Source of the DNA: Heterocephalus glaber
Lineage: Eukaryota > Chordata > Mammalia > Rodentia > Bathyergidae
Length of the DNA: 64,000 nt
Assembly (NCBI RefSeq): GCF_000247695.1
Contig: NW_004624747.1
Coordinates: forward strand, 15,422,532-15,486,531
Direction of reading: 5' to 3'
The position numbers were made by a program, and so were the translations under genes. Shown here piece by piece: positions 12,801 through 22,900 of the stretch. The notes below the pieces were generated by a model. The model was not told where the DNA came from. It did not search any database and was given only the letters and a program-made list of their open reading frames with translations. Every line of letters begins with the position of its first letter. The first letter of the stretch is position 1.

Positions 12801-15800
12801 ATTAAAAGGCTAAAGGAGGGAGAATCCGAAGATAAACACTCTCCAAATTGGGAAGGTGCTTCAGAGTACTTGAGGTGATTGGTTACCTGAAAAGAATGTT
12901 CTCTGCAATCAGAAGAGCAGATCTGTGTATACCCTTTGTCCTGTTGAACTTGTAGATTTAGGTGAAGTCTTAGGTAATGATTTCCTTTGGCCATTAGAAT
13001 GCCATATTAATAAATTACAGGTGTCTATTTTTTCTTACAGGTGATTAAATGACAAATCTCACTGTAGCTCTTTCTGTACATTAAAATAGTGGGCCTTTGG
13101 ATCCAGCCATGAGAGAACTGGATGGATATGGGGGTTGGGCCATTCCTAGTGCTTCTTCTGTCTTCCTGGTTTGTTGTTTTGATAGTTTGCTCACAGCTTG
13201 CTTCTCTTCTTGGCCAGGTAAACAGATTCAGGTGTTATCAGGCCACCTGCAGTGGGTTTACTGCTGCTCCATATCCCCGGACTGCAGCATGCTGTGCTCT
13301 GCAGCTGGAGAGAAGTCGGTAAGCCTCAGACACTGGGCATTCTTTCCTCCTTTGCTTTAGTGCATGAAGACATGGATGTCTGAAGCAGTGGCTGATGTGT
13401 TTGTGTGTGGTGGGAGAGGCACACTGGCGAGCTGTAGCCTCTGCCCAACTCCCTTTCGGTTGGCACTTTGACATGAACGGGGCGGGGGGGTCGTATTCAT
13501 CATTGAGGGCTGTTTCCTTTTACAAAATGGAAAAAAGGTGTTTAAATTTTTTTCCTCTTGGAGTCTAAAAGTTCCACTCCACATCTGGAGCCTTATTTCC
13601 TTTGAACTGTCTTGATTTCAATCTAATTAGAATTTCCAGTTCAAATCATGACATGTACAGTTACTTGTTGAACTTTGTCCTAAAATTTCTAATTTTTTAA
13701 AGACATTGGAAGCCCAAGAACCAAACATTTGATACAGTTTGTTTCTGTTCAGATTCCTCATTTGTATTGAGCCTTTGCTATAACTGATGGGGAAGTAAGT
13801 AAAGAGTCACCTTTGGTACAGTCCAGGGGTTCATCATTTGAGGTTGGACCCCATGCAACAGTGAGCATTTTCTTAAAAGAAAGAAAAGGAAATCCTACTT
13901 TTAATCATTCCCAGAAAGGTATGAAGTGAACTAGGTCAGATCCAGAGCCTGGGAAGATTCCTTGGTGCTGTAAGCAGATGTGGGATGGGGCTGGAGTTTA
14001 CTTCTACCCTTTGTTTTTGGCTTTAAGTGGAACAGGGTATCCTTGACTTCTGTCTTCCTCAGCACATACTACACTGTTTTCAAATAGCTTAGAAGCCTCT
14101 GGATCATTTTAGCTGGCAGCCTTCCTAAAGTTAGCCTGGCTTATTCTCTCTTAAAGAAAACACTTTGAGCATGCCCAGTAAGTGCCTGAAGAATTCAGAT
14201 CCATCACTTTCCGTCAGCCTGTACAGTAGGTTCTGGAAATGCTGCAGAGAAAGGAAGAGAGAACAGTTTTGCCTGGCGGTGTGGCCCGAGGAGGGAATTT
14301 CAGTGTGTTTTACTGCTGTTTGTGTACTGAGCTCTTTGTTCCTGTCCCTTACGTGGCACCTGTAACTCTCTCCACAGGTCTTTCTATGGAGCATGCGGTC
14401 CTACACATTAATACGGAAGTTAGAGGGTCATCAAAGCAGTGTTGTCTCTTGTGACTTCTCCCCGGACTCTGCCTTGCTTGTTACAGCTTCTTATGATACC
14501 AATGTGATTATGTGGGATCCCTACACTGGTGAAAGGCTGAGGTCACTCCAGTAAGGACTGAATTCCTGCTACTACTTCCTGGGAGTCTGGGATAAGGGAG
14601 GGGACAGCCTGCATCAAAAGCCAGTCATTGTTTCGATGTCACATTGACTTTGGAAATCAGACCCAAGTGTCCTCATGTCTCCTGGCTTAGGAAGCTGTCT
14701 GTATCTCTTTGGATTCAGCATTATGAAACTTCAAAGTGACTCTTTATTTCCATTTAGTAATAACTGTAGTAACAAGTCAGAATGATCTTCTGATCGAAAC
14801 TGCCGTTTCCAGTGTGAATTTTCATGTTCTGACAGACTTGGTCTACTTTTTCCCTTTGTCTCTGTTGTTTTATGAAGCAAATAATAGGTAGTCCTATAAT
14901 TATCATGTATCGCAGCCTAAAAAAAGACTTTCCCTTTGTACTGTGGCATTAAAATGAGGGCTGACCTACTTTGCATAAGGAAATTAGCACAAGGAAGTAC
15001 CAGTAACCCTCCAGCCCCCTCAAGACACTTGGAGCCCTCTGAAGGGCCCTTTTTTCCCAGTTTGTGGACCCTGAGGTTTCTCATAAGGGGCACCACCAGC
15101 CCTGGCAGTTTGGACTCTTGCCTCAGGTGAGGTGCAGGGGAGGGTGGCCTCACTCTGGGCCTAATGACCTGTTCTTCCTGCAGCCACACTCAGCTCGACC
15201 CCACCATGGATGACAGCGATGTCCATATGAGCTCACTGAGATCCGTGTGCTTCTCTCCCGAAGGCTTGTACCTCGCTACAGTGGCAGATGACAGGTAACC
15301 AGAGATCTCTTTGGGAGGCCTCAGAGGAGGTACTTGCAGCGTCTTGGTCTGGCCCAGGTCAGGTAACATGCAACTGTGCCCCCTCTCTTATGCAGGCTCC
15401 TCAGAATCTGGGCCCTGGAACTGAAGGCTCCAATTGCATTTGCTCCTATGACCAACGGTCTTTGCTGCACATTTTTTCCACATGGTGGAGTTATTGCCAC
15501 AGGGTACGTATCTCGGCTAGCAGTTTCCACTGGGTATACCGTGTATTTTTTTTAAGGGAAGAAACATCTAGAATTTCCTTGCCTTTAACGAACCCTTAAA
15601 TGAAATCCAAGATTATGTAAGATTTAAATATTCCGTTCTGTTGATGTATTGCATATTCATGATACTTAACCTAAACGTAATTAAAGACCTACTGTTTGTG
15701 CCACCTAATGGGCCAGGTCCACAGGGAAGTGCAAATTAAGATGGAGCATTTATATGGGAAACTATGGCTGAGACCACCTTACAGGTAACACCTGTAATTC

Positions 15801-16751
15801 AGTAGGTGCCACTCTTCCCTCTTCCTTTGCACTACTATATAGAAAGGGCTCTGCTGGCACAGATGGTGCATGGGAACAGAGCTATCTTGAGGTGGGTTTT
15901 TTGTTTGTTTTGAGATGTGGACCTGCTGTGTTGCCCAGGATGGTCTTAAACTCCTGGGCTTAGGTGATTCTCCTGCCGCAGTCTCTTGAGTAGCTGGGAC
16001 CACATGCATATGCCACATCTTGGGCTTTTTTGTTTTTATGCTACTGGGGATTGAACCCATGTATTCATACTGAACTATATCCCCAGCCTTTAAACAATTT
16101 TTTCTTTTGAGTCAGGGTGTCACCAAGTTGCTCAGGCTTGAACTTGAAATTCTTCTGTCTCAGACCCCTAACATGCTAGGATTACACCATGAACTACCAT
16201 GTCTGGCTGTATCTTCAGTTCTTAGAATTCTGTCAGCACCCTTCATTTATCAGCATGCCTTTATTTATATATTGAACAGGGTTTCACTCTGTAGTTAAGA
16301 CTGGCCTTGAATATACTTTGTAGCCCAGGCTGGCCTCAAACTCATGATAATCCCCCTGCCTCAGCCTCCCAAGTGCTGGGATTACAGGTGTGCACCACTA
16401 TGTGCAGCTATCAGCACACCTTTTAATCTGTTCCCATTTCACCCTCTGGAGTCTCCTGGTATTTCAGGTCACATTGAAAAACATTATCCAAGAGTAACAA
16501 AGAAAAAAATACAAACATCAGTGTCCATCATAATAAAACAGAAAACTTCCAGGGTCAGCCTTAGTGCATTGCTGCTGTTTCATTTCAGAACAAGAGATGG
16601 CCACGTGCAGTTCTGGACTGCGCCTAGAGTCCTGTCCTCACTGAAGCACTTATGCCGGAAAGCCCTTCGGAGTTTCCTGACAACCTACCAAGTCCTAGCA
16701 CTGCCAATCCCCAAGAAAATGAAAGAGTTCCTCACATACAGGACTTTTTAA
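3697..16751 (+). CDS. WSB2: WSB2, WD repeat and SOCS box containing 2 (coding exons 2-9, 5' end off window)
   Basis: Substrate-recognition subunit of an elongin B/C-cullin-RING ubiquitin ligase. An N-terminal WD40 propeller selects targets and a C-terminal SOCS box docks elongin B/C and a cullin (family knowledge). Coding exons seen: 3697-3865, 8515-8759, 8904-9035, 13218-13318, 14378-14550, 15184-15294, 15396-15503 and 16589-16751, all flanked by AG/GT and in phase. Together they give 1202 coding bases. With the usual 13 bases from exon 1 this makes 404 codons plus stop, the family length. WD units end in IWEV, IWDL, FLWS, MWDP, IWAL and FWTA. The SOCS box spans about residues 366-404, with a BC-box ([10 protein letters not shown], about 368-377) and an LPIP motif (389-392) before KKMKEFL. 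No frameshift or internal stop was found. The start codon is not in the window. WSB1 is the alternative paralogue, but the N-terminus [19 protein letters not shown] fits WSB2. Confidence 0.97.
4050..4900 (-). mobile_element. Old L1 3' region fragment
   Basis: Reads like the reverse of an ancient L1 3' end (ATCACCATAATCAGTT, CTGGCAACAACTAAT, GCTTTGAACATTTATGTACA), interrupted by an ID-like SINE at about 4468-4546. It lies in WSB2 intron 2. Confidence 0.65.
4468..4546 (-). repeat. ID-like SINE
   Basis: Inserted inside the old L1 fragment; body from GGTACCGGGGATCAAACTC to AGCTAAATCCCCGCC. Confidence 0.85.
5262..5360 (-). repeat. ID-like SINE with internal duplication
   Basis: The middle segment is longer than usual because a gtgagtcaggcttgtgaggcagg duplication repeats the GCCTG/GAGGCAGG portion (around 5305-5325). 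The flanks carry CATTCATTATTTCTT on both sides, its target duplication. Confidence 0.85.
5724..5815 (+). repeat. ID-like SINE
   Basis: Ends in a pure A tail; the short repeat AAAAGGCT flanks it as a target duplication. Confidence 0.85.
6470..6610. repeat. Old MER-type fragment
   Basis: The segment GGCCAGCGAACATTGTCTATAA, then TAAATATTTTAGGCCTTGTG, resembles a common ancient mammalian interspersed repeat. Family not assigned. Confidence 0.45.
6632..6720 (-). repeat. ID-like SINE
   Basis: Flanked by CAAAACCAAATTTCT on both sides, so an independent insertion from its neighbour at 6750. Confidence 0.88.
6750..6832 (-). repeat. ID-like SINE
   Basis: Flanked by ATTTCTGTCATTTTCT on both sides; it inserted right beside the previous SINE's target duplication. 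Confidence 0.88.
6845..7240 (+). mobile_element. Old L1 3' UTR fragment
   Basis: ACAACATGGATAAACCTGG, AGAAAGACAAATACTG and GTTAATTAGCTTAATTTAAC are typical L1 3' UTR blocks. It lies in WSB2 intron 2. Confidence 0.7.
7785..7872 (-). repeat. ID-like SINE
   Basis: Flanked by AAGGGTCTCAT on both sides (7750s and 7872s). Confidence 0.87.
8007..8093 (-). repeat. ID-like SINE
   Basis: Last SINE before WSB2 exon 3; the near-duplicate AAGGGATCTT / AAAGGGTCTT marks its target. Confidence 0.83.
8515..8759 (+). CDS. WSB2: WSB2 coding exon 3
   Basis: Acceptor cttctgtag before CATCCC completes the Phe codon. It encodes about residues 61-143, a basic Ser/Lys-rich linker ([14 protein letters not shown]) and then a WD unit ending [13 protein letters not shown]. 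The donor is cagacag|gtaagt. This is the largest exon in the window (245 bp) and carries the WSB-specific insertion between the first WD units. Confidence 0.96.
8904..9035 (+). CDS. WSB2: WSB2 coding exon 4
   Basis: Acceptor gctttcag; the preceding intron is only 144 bp. It encodes one complete WD repeat, starting [15 protein letters not shown] and ending [12 protein letters not shown], with the Gly codon split at the donor (catg|gtaggg). Confidence 0.96.
9475..9682 (-). repeat. Composite B1-ID SINE
   Basis: The left part is an inverted ID-like half (CCCAGGGCCTCCTGTATGC...ACTGAGCTGTGTCCTC). The right part is an inverted 7SL-derived half (TTGAACTTGCCATC...CAGCCTTCCAAGTAGCTGGG). Old and diverged. 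The composite form recurs at 12140, 21357, 26358, 32645, 47218 and 48515. Confidence 0.7.
9850..10080. repeat. Old non-autonomous hAT-type (MER) element
   Basis: Contains GGCACTACTGACCTGGGGCT, GAGCAGCCTCCCTAG and TCTCTAGACATTGCCCAGTG, a recognisable ancient mammalian element; the exact family is not assigned. A related inverted copy lies at about 29740-29965. Confidence 0.5.
10258..10961 (-). mobile_element. 5'-truncated lineage-specific L1 in WSB2 intron 4
   Basis: Inverted L1 3' end: the T-run at 10260 is the poly(A) tail and the CT-rich 3' UTR covers 10350-10500. The conserved segment TTTCCACAGTGGTTGCACCA is near the 5' truncation at 10910. Flanked by GTRGGACTAATCCT (10244-10257 and 10962-10975), a clean target duplication. 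It interrupts an older repeat whose remainder resumes at 10976. Confidence 0.88.
11250..11331 (-). repeat. ID-like SINE
   Basis: Followed directly by a diverged relative (11340-11410, GTGCTGGGGATTGCACCCAG). Confidence 0.85.
11750..11832 (-). repeat. ID-like SINE
   Basis: Flanked by CTTTTTATTCTT on both sides. A B1-like inverted copy follows at about 11840-11965. Confidence 0.86.
12140..12410 (+). repeat. Composite B1-ID SINE followed by a second ID unit
   Basis: 7SL-like GTGCAGTGGCACATGCCTG to GCAAGACCCTGTCTC, then an ID-like unit (GGGCTGGAATATAGCTCAG), an A/T linker, then another ID-like unit (GGGCTGGAGATGTAGCTCAG, 12338-12402). The layout is B1-ID-ID. Confidence 0.8.
13218..13318 (+). CDS. 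WSB2: WSB2 coding exon 5
   Basis: Acceptor cttggccag; reads [17 protein letters not shown] through SAAGEKS and ends on a codon boundary at tcg|gtaagc. It encodes most of one WD blade (residues about 187-220). The upstream intron of about 4.2 kb carries a lineage-specific L1 and many SINEs. Confidence 0.96.
14378..14550 (+). CDS. WSB2: WSB2 coding exon 6
   Basis: Acceptor ctctccacag, phase 0 start, reading [19 protein letters not shown]. It finishes one WD blade and encodes the next ([20 protein letters not shown]). The donor ca|gtaagg splits a His codon. Confidence 0.96.
15184..15294 (+). CDS. WSB2: WSB2 coding exon 7
   Basis: Acceptor ttcctgcag; reads [20 protein letters not shown], an acidic loop between blades, then [16 protein letters not shown]. 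The donor is acag|gtaacc and the following intron is only 101 bp. Confidence 0.96.
15396..15503 (+). CDS. WSB2: WSB2 coding exon 8
   Basis: Acceptor cttatgcag; reads [17 protein letters not shown] and then [16 protein letters not shown], closing one WD blade and starting the last. Donor acagg|gtacgt. Confidence 0.95.
15890..16415 (-). repeat. Cluster of three inverted B1-like units and an ID-like unit
   Basis: Inverted 7SL-like units lie at about 15895-16018, 16098-16208 and 16275-16412, with an ID-like unit at 16030-16090. They fill most of WSB2 intron 8. Confidence 0.75.
16589..16751 (+). CDS. WSB2: WSB2 coding exon 9 with SOCS box and stop
   Basis: Acceptor ctgtttcatttcag; reads [15 protein letters not shown], then the SOCS box with [10 protein letters not shown] and [11 protein letters not shown], ending in YRTF and a TAA stop at 16749-16751. 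Both docking motifs are intact, so the protein should still bind elongin B/C (inference from family). Confidence 0.97.
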
Positions 16752-17880
16752 GCAACGCTACACATCTTTTCTCTGTGGCAGAATAAATCCTCCTGGCAAA
16801 GAAATAGTTGGAAGAATGAGCCAAATATCGGGTCCGAGCTGAAACAGAATTTCTTTAGGATTGTGAATAGAATGTAGCAAGCCCCATCCCAGTGGACTCA
16901 CCATGCACCTTTTCCTCTGTGGCATGTGCGAGGCAGTTTCAGAGGAGATTGATTCTTCTTCAGCCACAACAGAGCCTTAGCTTAAATCTTTGGTCCACTT
17001 GTAAACAGCAGATGTTAAACTTGTAGTTGTTTGGATTCAGAGTGCTGTTATTGATGATGTTTTGATAAGTAAGCAGGCCTTCAAAGGCTCTCCTTAGTGG
17101 TGGCAAAGCTCACATTCCTTGAGCTGAGAAATGTGCCTGCCACGTAGCATAGTACCCGTCACCCCTGTTTCAGGTGCAGTGGTAGCATGATCTAAAGTTC
17201 CCTCCTTCCTGCTATGGTCAGGGTAGCTTTGATGTTGCCAGGTGCCTCCCTCAGGCTCCTCTGACCAGCAGGGCCAGGTTTTGAAGGAGCCTTTTGGTAT
17301 AAGGTGTTCACTAAATCACAGATGAAACAGAGGCTGTGTGCTCCTGACCAATACAGACACTATTATTGGCTGTTTTTGTTGTTAAACAATGGTGTGCATG
17401 TGCAGATGACAAACTTGTATGTCAGATTATATGAGGATATAATCCTAAACTGCATGACTGTTGAAATGGCTACCAAGTTGTCAGTTATTGGCCATTTATT
17501 AGCATATTTATTTGTTTTTTCACAGATACTGTATTAAGGTACAACTGTGTTTTTCTCAATTGTATCTAAAGACCAGCATACTTTAATGAACCAGTTGTAA
17601 GATGTGTCTTAGCTGTGTGAAGAACTGCTGTTGTCATCACTTCCCCTCGTATTCTTGTGTACAATCTGTCTTTGCTGCTTGACCTCATTGGACTCATCAG
17701 CCAGTCTCAACTCTACACCTAAACAAAAATAGCTCCTGAAAAGTACTGTTCTCCTTCAGTGGCATGTGATTATCTCATCAAGACACCTCATTCAGACAAA
17801 AATCTGCCTTAGGAAAATTTAATATATTATAAATTATTTTAAAAGAAATGCAACATCTTATTCTTTGGCTTTCTTAATGC
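16752..17880 (+). other. WSB2: WSB2 3' UTR (end approximate)
   Basis: SINE-free sequence follows the stop for over 1 kb, which suits a retained 3' UTR. An AATAAA at 16782-16787 lies only 31 bases after the stop and is an unlikely main signal. The AT-rich run with AATATA near 17820 followed by T/G-rich sequence is a better candidate end. The true cleavage site cannot be settled from the sequence. A further ATTAAA lies at about 18733. Confidence 0.5.
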
Positions 17881-18814
17881 TTTATGAAGGCAGTATAACA
17901 TACATAACTTGTACAGGGTAGAGGAATCTCCTCTACTTTTTGTTGCTTGATGAAAACATTTCAAAATGAGGCGTTCATTGAAGGAAAAAAAAAAACCAAA
18001 CAAGCTTTTGTCTTTGTCTAATTTTTTCCTTTAAGAAAAACACCTTTTAAAACAAGTAGGAGTCTGGGATTTAGCTCAGTGGTTCTGCTGCCTGGCTCAC
18101 AAGCGCAAGGTCCAAAGTTTGATCCCCAGTACCAAAAAAAAGTCAAGTAGTACGGTGGGAGACTGGGAACAATTGACCAACTTTTTATGTTTATCTTTTT
18201 TTCTCTCTCTCCTTTTATGGTTATCTGGAGATAGCACATATAGCATTATCTGAGAGGCCCTTGGTGCTTTCTTTGAGGCCCTACTTGGTCAGTAGAGTCA
18301 AAACTACTGGTGTCCTTGGTAGTGACTTCTACATAGATGAAAGAGAACCTACTTCTCTCCTTTTTTACTTGTTTATGTGGCACTGGGAATTGAACCCAGA
18401 GCCTCACACGTACTAGGTAAGCACTCTCCCACTTAGCCATACCCCCAGCCCTTTTACTCTATGGTACAGATGTGCCTCAGCGTCACAGTGGGGTTACATC
18501 CCAATAGTCTCACTGTAAATTAAAAATACTCAAGTTGAAGATGTGCCCAACGCATCTACTGAACACCAGTTTGGTAATGCAGTACACAGCAAAGTGTCAG
18601 TTATTCCCCTTGTAATCACATGGCTGACAGGAGCTGTGGCTTGCTGCTGCTGCCACTGCTGCCACCCACTGTCACTAGCATATCATTGTATGTTGGCAGC
18701 CTGGGCAAAATTAAAATTTGAAGTATGGTTTCTATTAAACACATGATCCTTTTGTATCAAGTTAAGAAACTTAAAACTATCGAAAGATGAGAACTTGACA
18801 CCTTTGTAAGGAAC
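17881..18814. other. Gap between the convergent WSB2 and RFC5 3' ends
   Basis: This interval separates the inferred 3' ends. It contains an ID-like SINE in + orientation (about 18060-18137) and an older tRNA-type SINE in - orientation (about 18375-18452). No coding sequence was recognised. Confidence 0.5.
18060..18140 (+). repeat. ID-like SINE
   Basis: Between the two gene 3' ends; short A tail, flanked by CAAGTAG on each side. Confidence 0.86.
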
Positions 18815-19814
18815 AGCCTCCAAAGAAAAGTTTATTGTGTGATACTAGGTGAAGGATTATACCTGCAAGCTGGACAATCAGCAGCTTTTTCACCAGCTAA
18901 GGAAAGGAGTCCTGTAATAACCTGCCAGCAAGCCGCTTTATTCTTGCTGTGAAGCACTTTAGTGCAGAGTTGCTGTAAAAGACTGCTACCTTTGTCCAGA
19001 AGTTCCAGTCCTCTCAGCAATTACAGCTTTAGACTCTGGCTTAACCTCATATGCCTTCCCTAAATTAAATAAGATTTGTACAACCAGTGGTTCACAATGT
19101 CACAATTTAATGGCTAGCTCTTTATATAAAGATTTTTTTATACTGTTACTATTTGGAACCTGTTGGTAAGTCTTCAAGTGCAGAAATAAAAAGATCAGTT
19201 TCTAAAGTAAGTATTCAAACATTTTAAAAAGCTAGGCACATTGGCACATAACCTGTAATTCTAGCATTTGGGAGGCTGAGGCAAGAGGATTGTTCTAAGT
19301 TTGAGACCAGCTTGAAATACAGACCCTGTCTCAAACCAAAAATTACAATTTCACTGTTTTTATAAGAGTTTTGGTCAGAAATCCATTAATTAGCACCTTT
19401 TAAGGGGGATAGTACTAAAAATTAGATTCATAAAACTTAACTTTGGAAATGTTTACCTTTGAGTTGGCAGAAATTAGACTATCATTAAAAAGACTTGAAA
19501 ATCTCATGTTCCAAACCAAAATAGGGTAAGCCATATCTTGTCACCCAAGCAACTGAAAGGTAAAAGCCTTAAGTCTAGGAAGAGAAACACCCTTTTTTCC
19601 TATAAAAGATAAGATAGTAAGACAGTTGTACATTGTTTTGTACATCCTTGTTCCAAACAGCCACAGATAAAGTACTCTGAACAGTTTTCCAAGACTGGGG
19701 GTGACTGGCTTCATCAAAAAGCCCCAAGCAGCACTTTAGTGCTAATCTGAGTCCTCTGCTTCTCTAGTCACAGATGGGTCCCCTGGAACACGTGGCAGAC
19801 AGGCCTTGGGACAT
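18815..19814 (-). other. RFC5: RFC5 3' UTR with AATAAA signal
   Basis: Downstream of the RFC5 stop on the - strand, an AATAAA signal (TTTATT at 18831-18836 on the + strand) would end a 3' UTR of about 1 kb. An ATTAAA variant lies at 19106-19111. A B1-like SINE at about 19228-19345 sits inside the UTR. Confidence 0.55.
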
Positions 19815-19911
19815 CTAGGCCTCTGCTACAATCAGATCTCTGGTGACTTGAAAAGCAGCAATGAGGGAACTCAGCTGAATCTTCTCACTGGTGCCAACGG
19901 AAAGTCTGTAC
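19815..19911 (-). CDS. RFC5: RFC5 coding exon 11 with stop
   Basis: Acceptor cttcctttcag; completes Glu 309 and reads YRLSVGTSEKIQLSSLIAAF then QVTRDLIVAEA and TAG (19817-19815). This is the C-terminal collar helix that packs the RFC pentamer. Confidence 0.97.
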
Positions 19912-22900
19912 CTGAAAGGAAGCAAACTGAGATGAAAATAAAGATCAGACCACTGTCTTTTGGTAAGAGAATAGGAGAGATCAAAGGCTGACAATGTCGA
20001 AAGAGCATGGGAATTGATCAAAATTGATCCAGGACAGCAAGCAGGCTTGTATGTGTCCCTGTAACATTTTCTTGCCCTAAACATTGATTTGGAAATTCCA
20101 TTGGAACTGTTGAAGACAGATTTTAAGATCTTATCAACAGCAGTGTTCTGAACTTTGTTCTGATTCTACACAGACTTCCTGTTATTAAGGATTATTTCCT
20201 CATCTGCAAAATACATTGAGTAGGCCAGGGATGTAGCTCATGGCACTATGCCTGCCTTGCAAGCGCGAGGTCCTGAGTTCAATCCCTGGTACCAAAAAAC
20301 CCCCAAAAAACTAAAACAAAATACATTGAGTAAATAAGATGGAGATTTCTTTTCTTGAAAACATTTCACTGGGAAGTTTATCTGGGGTCTGTGGTTGAGT
20401 AAGCAGGACAGTGGCAGTTCATCTTGCTACCTTTTGAGTGCCCAGTACAGCCATAAGAAGTGATCTAATTTGTGCACATGAAAGACAATGACAGTAAATC
20501 AGAGCCAGCTTATGCTCATGTGTAGCTGAAACCCAATGCTCTGTCGACTTAAATGATAGCTGCCAGCTTCATTGGGGGCTAATAACAGTGTTTACTGAAC
20601 CAGGCAAAGTGGAAAATTTTGTCTTTACTTTTCCCCCAATATGCTTCAGTGTGCCAAAATGGCTTAATGACAGCTGAATCTGGTCATCCCCAAATGGAAG
20701 GCGCCTCCCAAATGACGAGAGCACCAGAACCAACACAGACCCAGCCTTGGAGGCCTGAGGAGAGGAAGTCAAGTGTGTAACTGATCTGTCTTTTGTGCTC
20801 ATTCCTGTGTTGTGTAAACAAGTAATGCACAGCCGTGGCCACATTCCATCTGATACTGCCCTGAACTGGATTATACCATATGGGCATGATGTGGATAAAA
20901 GGCTGAAATCAAACAAGTAGAAACAACTCACAATGGGAAAACAATTAAAATTGCTAAAATACTTACTCAATGTCTGCCATTTTGGTCAACAAATGAATTC
21001 GAACTGACGATGGAAAGTCAACTGAGGGAAAAACAAAATCGAATGAATGAGATCCATCACTTTCTATTATCAAAAAAACCACAGAAAAAAGTCTGTTTAA
21101 ACAGCACATAGGCCTCAGACTGGTCAAAAATTACCAGGCCTCTAAGTGAAGACAGTCTAGATTTCATACTTTTTACCCACTATTCTGATTCTTATAGTAT
21201 GGTTATAATACATACATACGTCTATATATCAATTTCCACCGTGATTACGAGAACACAGAAGAGCTACCAACACTACTCTTTCCTGGTAGCTTCACAAGTC
21301 ATCATGAAGGCTAAGTTCTCACTTGCTGTCCCACTTTCAAAAATACTTCAAAGCAACTGGGTTCAGTGTGGTTGTGCATGCCTGCAGTCCTAGCAGCCTA
21401 GGAGGATGAGGCAGGAACATCGCAAGTGCCTCAGACTGTGTCTCAAAAAAATAAAAAAGGGACTGGGGATGTAGCTCATTGCAAAGGCCCCAGACTCAAT
21501 CCTCAGTACTACCAGGATTAAAAAAAAAAAAAAGGCTCTGCACAGGTAGAACCAACACTCACTGACATAAAGTGTCCCCCACGCGTAGCTGGCTGAAGAC
21601 TGAAGTGCTCCTCCTAAAGCCCGGGCAGGGGACTATGAACAATGCTGATACCTGCTGTCTCCCAGAGACTGATTGAATGGCTGAGGTGATTCCTAGGTGC
21701 TGCTGAGGCTGAGAAGAATCATTTCCTTATACAGAAGGTACAAACAGGTGTGGAACTTGAGACAGTTTCCTTAAGATAACAAATGCTGCAGCCGGGAATT
21801 TAGCTCAGTGTTTCCACCACCTGCTTCACCTGCCTCACAAGCGCAAGGTCACAAGTTCAATCCCCAGTACCAAAAAACAGATAACAAATGCTGGCGAGGC
21901 TGTGGGGAGAAAGGAACGCTTCTCCACTGTTGGTGGGAGTGCAGACTGGTGTAACCACTGTGGAAATCAGTGTGGCGATTGCTCAAAGAACTTAAACTAG
22001 AGGTTCCATTTGACCCAGCTATTCCTCTTCTTGGTTATCTTCCCGAAATTAAAAGCATCCTACCACAGCGATATATGCACACCCCTGTTTATAGCAGCAC
22101 AGTTTATAATAGCTAAATCTTGGAAATAGCCCAAATGCCCAGCAACTGATGAGTGGGTAAAGAAGTGGTTTTTAGCACTTTTTTTTCTTTTTTGGTACCA
22201 GGGATCAAACTCTGGACCTTAGCTTGCGAGGGAGGCAGCGGAACCACTGAGCTAAATCCCCCACCCAGAATATATGGGTTTTTTTTTTTTTGGTACCAGG
22301 GATTGAACTCAGGACCTTTCACTTGCGAGGCAGGCACCAAAACCACTGAGCTAAATCCTCAGCCCCAGAATATGTTTTTTTAATACAATGGAGTACGACT
22401 CTGCCATAAAGAAGGATGAGCTTCAGACATTTCTAGCTAAATGGATGGACCTTGAGACCATACTCCTAAGTGAAATAAATCGGACACACATGTTTAAATA
22501 CCGCATTATTTCTCTGGTGTGAGAAACTGAAAGTGGAAATAAGGACTGAAAAGTATAACGGATGTTGGGAAATGGAAAGAAAGCGTTCAAATGGGAGGGG
22601 GAACATGGGAGGAAGGGAAAAAGGAAAGAAGGGACAAGAAAAAAGTGAAAATAGAAGGAAAAAATGGAAACAAAGCTTTTGTACATAGGGAGGGGACGGG
22701 GCTTGCGGGGGGGAAACAGGATAAAATAAAATATATTAAAAAAAGCCTGCTTTGGTTTACATGAAGATGTATCATCTCCCTCTTTGCTTTTTTTCTTTTT
22801 TTGTTTGAGACTGGGTCTTGCTATGTGGTGCATGCTGGCCTTGAACTTGCAATCCTCCTGCCTACCATGCCCAGCTGGAACAAAGTTTCAAATAGCAAGA

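Noticed and set aside
16782..16787. AATAAA as the WSB2 poly(A) signal
   Set aside because: It lies only 31 bases beyond the stop, and over 1 kb of SINE-free sequence typical of a 3' UTR follows.
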